Numbered from the stretch's first letter, positions 1-13,225 are shown. The stretch is 64,000 nucleotides of DNA from Limanda limanda (GCF_963576545.1 NC_083651.1:24493748-24557747); one strand, 5' to 3'. Notes: generated from the letters alone by a model not told the origin. A program made the numbers and translations.

Positions 1-430
1 CAGTCAGCAGCTACTGCTAATGGCTGTTCTTTACAAATCAAACAGGAAAAAGCTGCTCTGGGAGTGACGGGGCTAAATGTCATGACTGCATCTATCAAGC
101 ATGCAAAGCTTGGAGGAAAAACAATCACCAGACAAGAATACACTGATACATGGGAAGCACTTTGTGGAAAAATCGATTTCAATGGCTGTTCTGAAGACAA
201 ATGTAAAAAATATTAAATTGTCTTAGGATAATGACAATGGGCTCAACAGCTCTGATCAATTAAACAAAACCAAAAAACTGAGCTTTGAAGGTGGTGATGC
301 ATTTCTGGGTGAACTTTTTGTTTTGGGCAAAGCCAATACCGTGTGTACAAATGTGCTGTCTAAATGTGCTGCTGACCCAAATGTTTAAGAATTTTTGAAA
401 ATTAACCCATTTAATTTGCATCAGGTTATT
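1..430 (+). pseudogene. Decayed coding fragment, protein family not recognised
   Basis: Frame 1 is open from the first base of the window to a TAA at 214-216 (71 codons). It reads like real protein, with the stretches TASIKHAKLGGKTITRQEY and KIDFNGCSEDKCKKY. After the stop, coding character resumes in frame 2 at about 230-387 (SFEGGDAFLGELFVLGKANT) and ends at a TAA. Further weak coding-like sequence follows to about 447. The frame change and stops suggest a broken gene copy or a fragment of a mobile-element ORF. I do not recognise the family. It lies upstream of the first visible NCKAP5 exon and in no compatible phase with it. The fragment may extend left of the window. Confidence 0.4.
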
Positions 431-527
431 CCTAAAATGGAAAACTGAAGCTGCACATGAACCATACAGACAAAGTTAGCTACCAGTTGGTGCTTCTGAC
501 AGCTTAAGAGCCTGACATTTCCCTCAG

Positions 528-822
528 GTGTTAGCAGTTAACAGTTTTACATTCACACACACATTCATACAGTGCATCTATTATATTATTCTATGGGGGG
601 CCATTCAGGGTTCATCTTGCCCAAGGACCCATCTTGGGTCAGACTGGGGATCGAACTGCCGACCTTCAGGTTGGAGGACGACCACTCTACCCCTCAGCCA
701 CTGTACTGTAAAGCGCTTTGAGTGGTCATCAAGACTAGAAAAGCGCTTTATAAATACAAAACCATTTACCATTTACTGTAGAGCGCTTTAAGTGCACTAA
801 AAAAGTGCTATATAAATTCATA
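528..822. repeat. Rearranged tRNA-SINE copy with tails in opposite orientation
   Basis: The part from about 535 to 700 is the SINE body in minus orientation. Its tRNA-like B-box and A-box regions appear as the reverse complement around 648-700. From about 704 to 771 the element's 3' tail appears in plus orientation (AAAGCGCTTTGAGTGG, then GCGCTTTATAAATACA). A second, more diverged tail copy lies at 776-822. The copy is therefore a chimera. The same family is seen at 41.1, 48.1, 50.6, 57.3 and 57.6 kb. Confidence 0.75.
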
Positions 823-1799
823 TTTCTAGCTACATAACATGTTATCAGTATATTTGCTTGTTCATTCAGTGGATGAGGTGTGTGCTAACAGCAGTTCTCA
901 AATAATTACCATTCCTAAATTGCTTTCTGGCACTAATCAGCATTGCATTATTGGGAACAGATGTAAAAAAGTCTAAGCACTGTGGGTCAGGTCATCTCAC
1001 GGAGAGGTGATCTAGTGCTGATGTTGAATATTCATGCAGTCAGCGGGAATGATAAAGTCTGAAAGTGGTCTATCAAAGTGAAATGCCCCTTAACATCAGA
1101 ACCTCTATCACCGTGTTCATCAGCTTTGCTCTCCCTTCGTTCTCAACCTCTGCATCCAATTAACAATTTCATTACTGTGTCCACTGGGCTGGACAAATCA
1201 TGTTGTACTGCAGACACTGTTAACTTCACAATGAAGTTATAATTAGTGACACAAAGGCTCAGTCAATGATAAACAATGTAAACAAAAGTTGCATCCCCAC
1301 CTCTTAAATACAAAACAAGGTTGGAATCAGCTGTCAGTCAAAGAGATTGACATGTACATTGATATACAGGTATGAACTAACAAGAACTGAACAGACTTAT
1401 ATTTATATATAAAATTCACTGATTATCTACTCATCACTCACGAGGGGTGAGTTGAAGTGTTTGAGTCCACAAAACAATTAATTTTAAGACCAACATACGC
1501 ATGGGTGCTGAGACACAAGTGTATTTGCCATTCAAACATGACCGTTTGGTTGGAAACAGGAAGTTATGCACTTGCTGCCGCTTAGCTTGCTTTTTTTATT
1601 GGGTATTTTGTTTATCAAAGTCAATTATTGTGGGGCCTTTAAATGGCTTTTAAATAGTAATTATTGCTGATGATTATTTATTCTGAAAGGTAACTATAAA
1701 CCTTATTGATATAATCAAGCATTTCTAGGACTTACATTCAGCCAACTCCCATACAGCGGGTTCTACACTAAACAGTTTACCTTTTTGTCTTGAATGCAG
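823..1799 (+). other. Non-coding stretch upstream of first visible NCKAP5 exon
   Basis: AT-rich DNA with no exon or bounded repeat that I can support. It is presumably NCKAP5 intron, because the exon at 1800 starts in mid-codon and so needs an upstream exon outside the window. Confidence 0.6.
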
Positions 1800-1890
1800 C
1801 ATGGAGGAGACGGTGCGGACACTTCTTCAGAACCAGGACTCCCTGGAGGGCCCCAAGGTGGACCCACTGGACCTTATGAAAGCATACAAG
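1800..1890 (+). CDS. nckap5: NCKAP5 exon (MEETVRTLLQNQ)
   Basis: This 91 bp exon follows a pyrimidine-rich acceptor ending TGAATGCAG and precedes a GTATAA donor. The first base completes a codon from an upstream exon, and 30 codons follow, including MEETVRTLLQNQDSLEG and DLMKAYK. Mammalian NCKAP5 has closely similar sequence after its first coiled coil. The internal ATG at 1801 is not the gene start, because the exon opens behind a splice acceptor and the family has a longer N-terminus. It ends in phase 0. Confidence 0.9.
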
Positions 1891-4800
1891 GTATAAAAAC
1901 AATATCCAGTCACCAATAGATATGTTGAAATTATTAGCCTCACTTTTGTTTTGAGACATTGCTTTGACACATATAATATATTTGTCCTCATTTTAATTTG
2001 AATCAAGCATTTTCAATCCTTTCTCCACATTTCGAAAATTGTTCAGAATTGGCATATAAAGGTTATCGTTGGAAGGGAAACTGTAGACTGTGTCACAGAG
2101 TGTAATATATATTTTGCACTCATTTATTTACAATTACATCTCCTCAATACAAATTAATAATTTAGATTTTTTATGACAAACAGATTATTTCAATAAAATG
2201 TCTATTTCAATTTTGTGTTTTGAGTGAAAAATGTGGTAAATCAGTGCTCATTCCTGTTGACAGTGTGCCTTGCTTTTCCTGGAGAGGATATGACAGCAGA
2301 CCAAGCAGTTGCACAAATCTAGTATTCTACTTTTACTTTTAATAGGTGAAGTTATTAACAATGTGACAACTCACCCATGTGAGAAGATGCCCTGTGATGT
2401 GTATGTAAAAAAATGATGGAAGGGGACTAAAAAGAAAAAAGGGAAGAATGATCCAAAGTGACTGCTGTGCTGTTGCATGGTTTCACAAAGTTTAGCATAA
2501 ATGCATCTCAATCAAGGTCAGTCAGGGAAGTGTATTGAAGGGAACCCTCATCACAGTGAGCATTAATTTAATAAGTCCAAGAGAACATTCACAACTTTTT
2601 TTTCTTGACCTATTTACATTACATAAAAAATAAAATATCTCATCCAAATTCTTGTTACTAAACCCCACGTATGACATATAATTTAACCTAAACCGTTGTT
2701 TCTTTAATATAATAGTTTACTCTGTGGAGATCTAATTTGTGTCTCCAGATGGAGATAAATCCCTCTGTATAAACAGTGATGTACACACTGTCACACACAC
2801 TTCAGATGGTCAGCTCTGGGGGTTGGTGGGTTGAGTTTTTATAGATGTTGATGAATGTGGGAACCTATGAATCATTAGGCAAGGTTTAGGTATGGGTCTT
2901 ATGAAACTAAGCCTCAGTCTTATATTACATTACATGTCATTTGGCTGACGCTTTTATCCAAAGCAACTTACAATTAGTGTGGGGGCCATTTTTTTAGGGG
3001 TTCAGTATCTTTCCAAAGGACACTTACAGATGGCATGCAGATGAGGAAGAGTGGGGATTGACCCAGCAACCTTCTTGCTGGAGGACAACCACTCTAACCC
3101 CTAGGCCTCACCGCCCCTTTCTATACCTCATGTCGTCTTTTGAAATAAATAAGTATTTTTTAATATTTGGTTTCAGACATTTTACACTGATCATTAATGC
3201 AAAGTGCAAAATAATGCATAATTACAAATTAAACAACTTAGTCTCATACAAACAAATTCCCCCTGCAGTGTAATATCAAACACAAGACAAGCACAAAATG
3301 TATGGCACTTGATGATTCATGCAAAATACAGAGCTGAAATTCTCTTCTTTTACACAGTAAAACACTGTAATAAGTCATCTAAACAAACTGAAAATTAGAG
3401 TACCCATTAGAGTACCTCTCTATGCAGGCAAAACTGAATCTAAAAGGCTCACATATCAGCTTAGCTCGCCTGAGCTTTCTGCCTCTTTACATACAGGTAA
3501 ACATGCTGGTAATGTCGAATTAGATTCAAGACAATAGTGACAAAATGTCTGTTTATTGATCTAACTAGTTTGCATTTACCTTAATATTTTTGCAGCGTAA
3601 TGTCTGCGTCTAACTTCCAGCAAACAGGGATGAAACTTATAAATTATTTAAAACTAAATAAATGCCCTGTGGTTAGGCACTGAAATATTAATGCTGCCCA
3701 TTTCTGTCAGATAGTTAAAGAGTTGTGGTTGCGTCAGATCTCAATCATGATGATGTGACTTGCTGCAGACGAGTTCTGTTCCTGATGAACAGATGTCTGT
3801 GAAAAATACAGTCTCAAAATAACTTGAAAATGAATAATAAATGAAAGTGAAAAGCACATGACCCACTGGAAGAAGTCAAGGCTTCAATTTAATTCCTCTG
3901 TAACAAATGCAGAATGACAAAGACACACACAAATCATATCTGACCTTCTCCCACTACGATCAGAACCATCTCCAGCGTTTGCTTCATCATTACGGAAAGC
4001 TTTTAAACTGTAAGAAGATATTGTCTCATGACTCCCCTACATACTCCTGTTCTTCAGATTAATGAGCAGACACATAACATCCCACTGGAATCATTTTACG
4101 GTCCATCTACTGAATTGAAGTCTAAAATTCAGTTTCTTTGGCCTTGACTCGGTGGACCTGCAGTGTGAGTAAATAATCTGTCTCTCTTTGGCGGGTTAAA
4201 TGTTGTACTTCCTTCACCAGCCACCCGTAAACTTTGTCTGCCATTTCACACTAGGCATAAAATATACATGCAGCTTGTCTGAGTGTTTGAGCCAGTGAGA
4301 CCGACCTTACAAAGAGCTATAGCTGTGGACGTGATCCAGCATGAGAACACATCAAGTCAACTGATTACTATGCAAAAGAAGAATTTCCATTTCCTCCTCA
4401 ATCCTGTGGGCTTTCAGCAACCAGTGGTTTGGGTGCCTGAACCTGATCAAAGATCGAGTGAGGAATTCAAATAAGAGTAAGGAAAAAAATAAGAGATAAG
4501 AGGCAGCATACACAAACACTGGTCCAATAAACAAGCTCCATTCTCACCACATGAGCTACATTATTACTATGTTTTCGGGTAACGTGTTTTCAGCAGCAGA
4601 CATATCTCCTCCCCGTTCTCTGCCACTGTACAAAAACAAAGTAATCTTGTGCTAGTGACATAATTTACCTTTATACCTGCCTGACCAAGTGCATGTCAGT
4701 CAATCATAGCATTTTACTCAGTTTTCATAGCATCAAATAACTAACTGAACGCTTGAACATACATCAACTAAAATCCCCACATCCCCACATGAGAATGAAA

Positions 4801-5200
4801 TAATGAAATACTGAATTTAGCAAGACTATTAGAAACAGAGGCCAGATTGTTTCTGCTGCTGAAATGAATACTATCATTTATTTTGGCCATTACTTAAGAA
4901 TTTATTGTAAGATGCAGGACACTTGTTAAAGCCAGATGCATTGACCTATTTGGGCGTAGGAGTGGTGTCTAACTACTCAAACGGGGGGTATTTGTTTTAC
5001 AAAGGGTTTCACTTGATTATGACTGGATCAAATAAACCCTTTGTTGTGATACAGTAAACCTTTGAAGTGCAGCAAAGTAGAAATCTTATTTATGCAGTAT
5101 TCAACGTTGTTAACTGGAACTTTATTTGATATGGAGAATTTTTTCTAACTTTCTTTGTGACTTTGAGACAAACATCTTTGATCCACACTCTGTGTTCCAG
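1891..5200 (+). other. nckap5: NCKAP5 intron
   Basis: The intron is bounded by GTATAA and a TGTTCCAG acceptor. It contains one SINE (2926-3117). The rest shows no gene or structured element that I can support. Confidence 0.85.
2926..3117 (-). repeat. tRNA-derived SINE, second fish family
   Basis: Read on the minus strand, the element starts with a tRNA-like head (A-box region GCCTAGGGGTTAGAGTGG, B-box region GGTTGCTGGGTCAATCCCC). It continues through CTTTGGATAAAAGCGTCAGC and ends in an ATGTAATGTAATG tail. That head and tail arrangement is common in teleost SINEs. It differs in both head and tail from the SINE family at 48-58 kb. Confidence 0.7.
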
Positions 5201-5356
5201 GACAAACTCCTGGAGGAAATGTGGAAGCAGCAGGACAGTTTAGAGGGTCCTACAGCCACAGCAGCAGAAATGCCCACCTCGCCTGAGGCCAGCGGTGGAT
5301 CTGAGGAAAATTCAAAGGACAGCAATCCCCTGCTAGAGCGACTCAGAGCCCTTGAG
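5201..5356 (+). CDS. nckap5: NCKAP5 exon (DKLLEEMWKQQ...LLERLRALE)
   Basis: This 156 bp exon of 52 codons is phase 0 at both ends. The acceptor is CTGTGTTCCAG and the donor is GTGAAA. The ends (DKLLEEMWKQQDSLEG and NPLLERLRALE) resemble the mammalian protein. The middle is Ala/Ser/Glu rich and diverged. LLERLRALE opens a predicted coiled coil that continues into the next exons. Confidence 0.92.
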
Positions 5357-8300
5357 GTGAAATGAATTGCATGGTACACTTCTTACACATCCAGAAAGTT
5401 TTCCTCACCACCTCATTAATTTTCCTTTACCTATCGTCCTTTCCCTTTATCCCCTGAAATGTCTCATTGATCAATGTATTGAGGGTAGCACATGTTTAAC
5501 TGCATTTGACCTGATACGATTGGAATTAGGACAGCACACATAGCTGTTTTTCCATGGACTGCACATTGCTGTGCTGGCTACATGAAGATCAGTTTCATCT
5601 CTGCAAGCTTTTGTGTTAGTTCCTCCATAACATTTGGCTCAGACAAGCTGTTACACTGATCAATAATCTAATTAACACATTACTTTGTAGCAAAGGTCAG
5701 CATGTTGTGGTCTGTGGACCAAATCTGTCTCTCTACCAGTATTGTCATCTAGTAGTATAGTTTTTCTTTTCTGGGCTTCATCAAAACATTCAGGCATGTT
5801 GTTGTGGAAATCTACTGCAGACCTCTGAGCTACAGCTGTGACTTGCTTTTGTATGGCATCCGATTGGGTCTTGTTGACCTAAAAAGCTAAATTCTTGTCT
5901 TTAAATCATCAGAGAAATCATTAAGATCTAAGCATAATTCAAAACCTGCCTGAGGTTGAATGTAAATCCCTCAAGAATACATGAACATGAAAAATGTAAT
6001 ATAATATGCAATTGATATCGACAGAATTTAGTTGTTTAAAATAGCTCTCAAATGATAATTAACCACTGGCATGTGTCATTCATATCTATGTGGCCTCATT
6101 TGAAAACACCAGTGGGACATGTAGATGACAAACAAGTACAATCAGTTTTTCATCATGCATCTATCATCTTGGAATACTAAAGAGTGATACTGAAGAGTGA
6201 TCCTGGGAGCAGGGGCGCTTCAGACAAAGTAGTTATTGGTATCCAGGAGGTGATAATTAAAATACTGACAGGGTAGTTAACATTTGGAGTCAGTGTTCCA
6301 GTGAATGTACAGTGCGCCTCGCTGTCACACCTTCTGTGGTAATGTAATGAGATTGGTTATGGTCTAATATAGCCATTATTGATCACACTGCTATATCTCC
6401 TGTAGCCTACCGCAAAAACTTAAGAAACTTACAACTAAAATCTGGCATTAAATGTCTTTCTTATTCTCCCTTTTCTTAGTTATAGTAGTGGGAGTGATTT
6501 GCATGTTTATTCATGGTGATCTATTGAATAATACAGTTTTTATTTTGATAAGTAAAACCAATTATGATATGACTTTAAGGGCAAGGCACAGAAATGTGTA
6601 GGATTCTATTTTACCTAATTCTGGTCTTGACCACTGTTTTTTTATGCTCTAATCCTTGTGCTCTATCTACCTAATAATTCTTTTGTCTGAAACTTTATTT
6701 TGAAATGTTGTAAAATTGTGTAACAAACTACTAAAATAGCTGACATGCAGTGTGAAAAAACATCACCTGTTCACTAAATCATTCAAAGTTATATAAAAGC
6801 CACACATGTGAACGTTAACATTAACTAATAAATCTTCATTGCAGATAAACCAAGTATAATGAACACAACGTATTCTAACTTCACTCTATTAAAAGCTTTG
6901 CACTCAACAACCACCATGGAAACCATTCAAAGTGACGGTATACTGTGGCCTGTTGGAGGAGGACTAACAAATGGCGAGGATTTATTCTGAAGTGTGTTCC
7001 AGAGCATTACCACAGGCCAAGCAAACATCCCCTTCCAAACAGGCAGGTTTAGAACAGGCACTGCACTGGTAATAAAAACCAATTCACCAGAATTTTAGGG
7101 TAGGTGGTGTTACCCGTGAGGAGTTGTCAAGAGAAGGCACTGGGTGTCACACCTTCATCTCTAGAGATGCATGGAGATGAGATCATATGAACCTTTTCAC
7201 AAGACTACGTTGGGTGGTTGGACACAAAAACAAAAAAAGACAAAGAAATTAAACGTATAGATTTCTCAAAACCTTCAAATTCAAATATTTTATTTCTGCT
7301 TTGTCTTTCCTTGTAATGCCACACTAACTGTGTGTGTTCAATGACCAGCTTTTTGTGTAAAATGTTACATTATTATTATTAGTAGTATAGTACTAATTAT
7401 TACTATAAAAGCCTGCATAACCAAAGTGTGACCGCCACTCTCTCTCATTATCATTTAGAACAAATTGGCCCCTAAAACGACACAAATCTTCGTGTTCCCT
7501 TTGTTGCCCCAAACTGTGTGGTTTTCATGCAGTTTCCTCTTCATGGTGGCTGCCTTTATTTTATCCACATTTGCAATAAAACTTTGATGCTGAACCAAAG
7601 AGACATTACAGGGTTTTCCATTTAGTTTGAAAGTACTTTCATACAACATGGCACATGGTACCTTCCATGTTTCCATGCAGCCATGAAAAATGAAAAATCT
7701 GCTCTAACAACCACACCAGAGAAGATTAATAATAAAATTGACTGAGCTTGTTGTGGTTTTTTGACAAAGGAGGAGTCACTGACTCCTGTCACTACCTAAC
7801 AAAAATTTAATTTTCAGTGGAATTTGACAGTTAAATAGAAAACACTGATTGATGCAATGCAATTGTGTTCTCATTTTTCTAGCTGGGGTTACAGTTAAGA
7901 TGATGCTGAGCTGTGTGAGGTCAGCTCTTCTTTGAAACCTGCTCATATCTGAGCTTCTGTGGTTTTCTGTGAACTTGTTGTTCAGAAGAGTTGCCCTCAA
8001 CACGTCGGTAAAACTAAACACCTCAGGTGCCTCTCCTTTAAAATTTACTGGATTGATCATTTCGGTGGAAAGTCACATTCTGAGTTCCCAGAATGCTCCC
8101 TGTTCCCTGTCGGTCAAAACCGGCGTCAGTAATTGAATTATCCCTTAAGTACCTCAAGTGAGCCCTACAGACACAGTGAGGCTCTGCAGGATATTGCAAA
8201 TGTAGAGCTTGATTCATTTAGGACCATCGTTGTCCAGAGAACCCACATATCCCTCTCCCACTCTGGATCTGTCAGCCAATCTGCATGTCTTTCTGCCTGT

Positions 8301-8441
8301 CTGAAATATTATATTACTGAACTTCAGGATTTTGCTGAAATGACCATAAGTATTTGACATGAAACTTTTGAAAACCTTCCATAGAGCAGTGCCTTCTAAA
8401 GTTATTCCTGCAGTTAATCTGTGTGTGTTTTGTTTTCACAG
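5357..8441 (+). other. nckap5: NCKAP5 intron
   Basis: About 3.1 kb of AT-rich intron with many short random open frames. I see no bounded repeat or gene in it. Confidence 0.85.
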
Positions 8442-8510
8442 GCGGAGAACTCGGCTCTGTCGATTGAAAATGACAATCAGAGGAAGCAGTATGAACGCTG
8501 TCTGGATGAG
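8442..8510 (+). CDS. nckap5: NCKAP5 exon (AENSALSIENDNQRKQYERCLDE)
   Basis: This 69 bp exon has 23 codons and is phase 0 at both ends. The acceptor is TGTTTTCACAG and the donor is GTGTGT. It encodes highly conserved coiled-coil sequence with heptad-like hydrophobic spacing (AENSALSIEN, QYERCLDE), nearly the same as in mammalian NCKAP5. Confidence 0.94.
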
Positions 8511-9788
8511 GTGTGTCTCAGTGTCCTCTCAACACTTTCCAGTCTCTGTTTCTTTATGATTCGCTCCTTCTCTGCTCCACCTTCTCATTTCTTCTGATCA
8601 TGAAAACCGTCCATATCACCAATAGGATTAATCTACTTATCTCAGTCTTGGAGTAAGACTGTTACCTGGGGGTCAGGCCTCAGTCAGAGATGACCCCAGC
8701 TTCTGAAGCTAAGTGTCTCACATACACACCACAACTATTATCTATAGTGTTAGCGAAGTCCATGGAGGAAAGCCAAGAGAAAGGTATATCTCTAATTGAA
8801 GCGGACAGACAAAAGAGCCCTGGGCGATTTGAGAATGAGGGCTGCAGGAGTGATCCTCGCCGCTCAGACAGACACATGCACTCTTCACAGGCACTCTTTC
8901 CCTATCCTTCTCTCCCTGGCAACACTTTTGATTGTCTCTCCATCAATTTTCGTATCTTTCCTCCATCTCCCTCCAACTGGAAAATCCTCTCAAATTTTTC
9001 ACTTTTTTTTTCACCTTCACTAAAGGGCTTGTTACCATGGAGACTGCTGCCTATAAGAATTTAACATATTTTGGCAGAGGACTGAAATTTCTGACCGAAT
9101 TTTCTGTAAAGGGATTCATTTCTCCTATGTTACTTTTTGGTCTTATTATAAACAAATCCTTTTTGGGGAACACATTCAGAAGGCTTCATGTCATGGTCTG
9201 AATGAGCTAAGGCAAGTCATTTTGATGGATGGATGAAAGAGGTGCAGGGAAATCATTTTTCTGCACACAAAAGTGGAAACGCAGTTATTATTTAAGTACC
9301 AAGGTATAATGTGTGCTTCTCCTTAACAAATCAAGATAAGCAGTGGAGACTTTCAGATTTGTATTTAGCCATAAAACAAACAAACTTAACAGAAAATCTT
9401 CTGCTTTCTGCAAATACGTGAACAGGATAGATAAGTCTGACCAGTCTCATCCCAATTACACCATGGGAAGCAAAAATGGTATCGATAAAAAGAAAGACAT
9501 TTATTCAGATTTTTTGACAGTATTTTGGTCTATTTATGTGATGAGGACAAAGTCACATATATTAACTGCAGGCAACAAACTCTATCTGGGTTTGTGATGC
9601 AACATACTGTCAATTTGTCCTCGCAGGTTATAACATGCCTCTAGATTCTCTCTGATCTCATCTTCATTTATAGTCTTATCTAATTTTCAAAGAAGAAAGT
9701 TCTGCGATTTCTTTCTTAAACTAATGACCTAACTCAAACTACATTTTTCATGTATTTTCACTTTCTCTTCTCTCTGCATTTCTTAAAG
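8511..9788 (+). other. nckap5: NCKAP5 intron
   Basis: A 1.3 kb intron. Short open frames around 8690-9200 have low-complexity composition and no splice or family support. I see nothing else in it. Confidence 0.85.
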
Positions 9789-9827
9789 GTGGCTAACCAG
9801 GTGGTTCAGGCCCTCCTCACACAGAAG
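9789..9827 (+). CDS. nckap5: NCKAP5 micro-exon (VANQVVQALLTQK)
   Basis: This 39 bp exon has 13 codons and is phase 0 at both ends. It lies between a TTTCTTAAAG acceptor and a GTTTGT donor. The peptide matches the mammalian protein in the middle of the coiled coil. It is easily missed by gene finders because of its size. Confidence 0.93.
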
Positions 9828-10891
9828 GTTTGTCTTTGTCTCTACTGCACTGAAACATCGTTGATCCATAAAAGCATTTGAATCAGTCATAGACATAATG
9901 GCTTTCATTATAATGAGTAGCAGTATGTCACCAAAAAAAATAAGGATATCCCTTGACTCGTTATCGTATAAGTAGAAGAAAATCTAAAATCCTGTGGGGT
10001 TAGTTTTGGTTGTGGTGTGAATGTACCTGCATTATCAAACTGTTGGTGTTTATCCTCTTTACTAATTTAGACTCTGATGCAAAGGTGTTGACTCACACTT
10101 GGGACATGGATCAGATATGAATTGACAAAATCAAAAAAGACAAATATCAATGAATCATTATTTCAGATGAACTGTAGCATTGGAATGACTTCATTGTTCC
10201 TATGGCCAAATATTAATAAGCTTGTAATAAAACATGTCTTACTCAATTCTTGTGGTGCCTGGACAGTTAGGTATGAAGTTGATAGCAGGATGAGTAACAT
10301 GAGCGAAGGGACGTTGAAGTGAGGAGACCCAGCCATCAACACATTGATTGATTAACACACATAAAGACCAGCCGGTGCTAAATTAAGACATGTAGCATGT
10401 TGTTTATGTTAGCAAATAATTCACAATCCTGAATTCAATGCATTGGAAAGGTTTACAATACATTTGGAACAAGAATATAAGTAAGACAACTGTTTCATAA
10501 TACCCAATGCAATTAAAACTGCTTGGTGTGAACATAGCATCACTTATTAGTACAATCTATATATCGATATTAGAAGTGTGGAAACAGAACAAAATAACAC
10601 CAGCAACATTGCAGGACCACTAGCAAAATGAGACTTGATGACCATGAATCAATTGACACATTAAGCTACAATAATATCAACACAGATCAGTGTAGGAATA
10701 AAATGGAATTTGTTGGTCTTGACTTTATAGCCATTAATAAAAGTTTACTGGTGCCTTACAAAACAATGACTACGCCATTAAAATGCTAACGATAAGCTTT
10801 TGAATTAGCAACTGGTGCATGTGTAGTTCTCTGAAATATCTTGGTAGTCAACATGATCTGTCTGTTTTCCTGTTTCTTGGGATGTTAACAG
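9828..10891 (+). other. nckap5: NCKAP5 intron
   Basis: A 1.1 kb AT-rich intron. No repeat or gene supported. Confidence 0.85.
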
Positions 10892-11011
10892 GACTTGAAA
10901 GAAGAATGCGTGAAGCTGCGGACCCGTGTGTTTGACCTGGAGCAGCAGAACCGCATACTGAGTGTGCTGTTTCAACAACGTGTCAAAATGTCCACGGTTC
11001 CTGTCTCCCAG
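10892..11011 (+). CDS. nckap5: NCKAP5 exon (DLKEECVKLRTRVFDLEQQNR...)
   Basis: This 120 bp exon has 40 codons and is phase 0 at both ends. The acceptor is GATGTTAACAG and the donor is GTAGGA. It encodes the end of the coiled coil, with KLRTRVFDLEQQNRILSVL and FQQRVKMSTVPVSQ. The match to mammalian NCKAP5 is almost residue for residue until FQQRV. Confidence 0.94.
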
Positions 11012-12072
11012 GTAGGAGCACATGGCGCACTGGATACAAACAGACACTGACAGATATAGCCTGCTTCAAGGCTGTTTGAATTTTACATGAGCAGTGTTCT
11101 ACTTCTAAAGGTTACTAACTTTCAAAAGGACCACAAAGAGAGAGAAATCCACCCAGAATACAATTCAATTTAAATTGTTCAGCTGCAAAGCTTTAAAACA
11201 GGAGCTTATTTTCCTCCATCCTCAAACAACGGTTGGCTCTTGCGCACTAAAGTGACCCCTCAGCCATCCATAGCTGCTAAGTGATGGTGTAGACGGTGCT
11301 GAACGAGATTCTTTAATGAAAATGCCCTCAACCATAGAACGCAAGGGATAACAGGTTAAAAGCCAGGCCTTCTTGTGGTATTGTTATGACATGGCAACTG
11401 ATTATTTCATTACTTACTGCACTGTGAAGCTTTCTAGCGAACAGTAATCAATATTTTTATGGATTATCTGACTGGACAAATTAATTGACAGGAGCCTCTA
11501 ATGGTAGGAGCCGCAACGATAATTATCACCCAGCTCTACCAGGCACCTCTAGGCTCTGGTTTTATTGTGTACTCCTGTGTGTCACTTTCCAGATTTTAGT
11601 TCAACTGTACTGTGCTTCAGTGGCTACATGCTGGTTATTCCTGCACACAGCAGGAAGGACTCTCAGCCTAACAGGACTATGTCACACACTCAAGCTACCC
11701 ACAATCTATTTTCAGTATAAAGCTCTAAAACCCATTTGTGTCACCAGACCAGCAATAAACTGGAAATACAGTTAATGTGCTTGTGAACTAAGAAGAGCAC
11801 GCAGCAGCTAAAAGAATTGTTGGAGATCAAAACAGAGTTGAAAACTGAACTTTGACGATTTGTCAATTTATTTTGCAAATTTAATGTCCTGCCTCCTCGA
11901 AAAGGTCTATAAATAACCTAGGAATTGGCACTTCTTGCGCTGTGGCATGCACACACACTCCTGCACAAATATAACATCATTCGTCTGTTGTTGCGCTCAC
12001 AATAGTCGATTGGAAAATTTGATTGCCAAAGCCTACTCCCAGTGAGTAAATACTGTTCAGATTGCTGAATGG

Positions 12073-12320
12073 CAGTGTCCGAAACCACTCACTCATTCAC
12101 TAACCCCTGCTTTACTATATAGGGTCTTGTATTGTGAGCTCATCTTAAAAGGAAAAAATGCTCTGGAACACTACTTGGCACATTTAGTCTCCACGGAAAT
12201 GACGCCATCGTTTCAACATTAGGACATACAACAACAACAACGGCCGATGACATTCAGACAACGCTACATCACTAAAATGGCAAGCCCACTATATAGTGGA
12301 CTACACTGGGTTTTCTATGG
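12073..12320. repeat. MITE-like fish repeat
   Basis: The left end begins CAGTGTCCGAAACCACTCAC and the interior has ACTATATAG followed later by CTATATAGTGGACTACACT. This inverted arrangement resembles short non-autonomous DNA elements widespread in fish genomes. A related start (TGTGTCCCAAACCACCCACT) is seen at about 55515. The right boundary is approximate. Confidence 0.45.
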
Positions 12321-13225
12321 AAAAAGAAAAAAAGTTTTTTTCATTAGCACAATTATGTGGGAAAGGATAATTAGATAGCGGAATAAATTGACACACACAA
12401 AAAATGGATTCAGTGTTATTTAGTCTTGAGTTTCTAGTTTTAGATTTGTACCTTTAATGAATTTTGCCTTCAGTCTTCAATCCTTCTTGCAGTGATGAGC
12501 AGTGATTATCAAACACTTGAGCACTGTGGCTCTACACCTATGATATCTGCCAACATTTGGTTACGATGATGTATCGTTCCTCACCATAGTAGAAACCTTG
12601 AAAAGGAGGTTTTGTTGTCAGAGAGACCAGTTAGAAAAGGTTAGGTAATGTGAAGAGGTTCATTACATACTGATGAAACACAATGTAGAGAGTCTGTTTG
12701 AAAAGCAAAAGTAACAATTAGTATTCGAGATAGTCATGATAAGGCTAAAACAGAATTTATGTTCGATTCACCTTTTAAAATCGCATTGTAAACTAACTAA
12801 TTGCGATTATGGATTTTTTCCTCGCCTCTCCATTTCAATAACAATCAACAACTACACTATGTAGAGATACATTTTCCTTTAAACAACCATCCTTTGATTC
12901 ACAGTTTTGATTAAAAAAAAATGCAACTACATTATTTAGGTTTGTTCACATAACTTTGCAGACAGGTTTGATTCATTTTATCGTAGAAAAGCTCCTTTCT
13001 AAAAATGTATTCATTATAAAACAAAAAAAACTCTAAAACTATGAATCCGAAGTTAGCTGGAGACTCTGTTAATAATGTCTTATGCATCATTAAATGTAAT
13101 CCTGATAGGAAGTATCACAGGATACATTGACAGCTAAGACATACTTTGATAATGGCCTCATTGCAAATTGGAACTAATGCAGTTAAAGTCTATTTCAACC
13201 TTCTTTCTTTGTCTTTGCCACAACA

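Noticed and set aside
8690..9064. Overlapping open frames of 75-124 codons
   Set aside because: No homology, no splice support, and they overlap one another in several frames inside an NCKAP5 intron.
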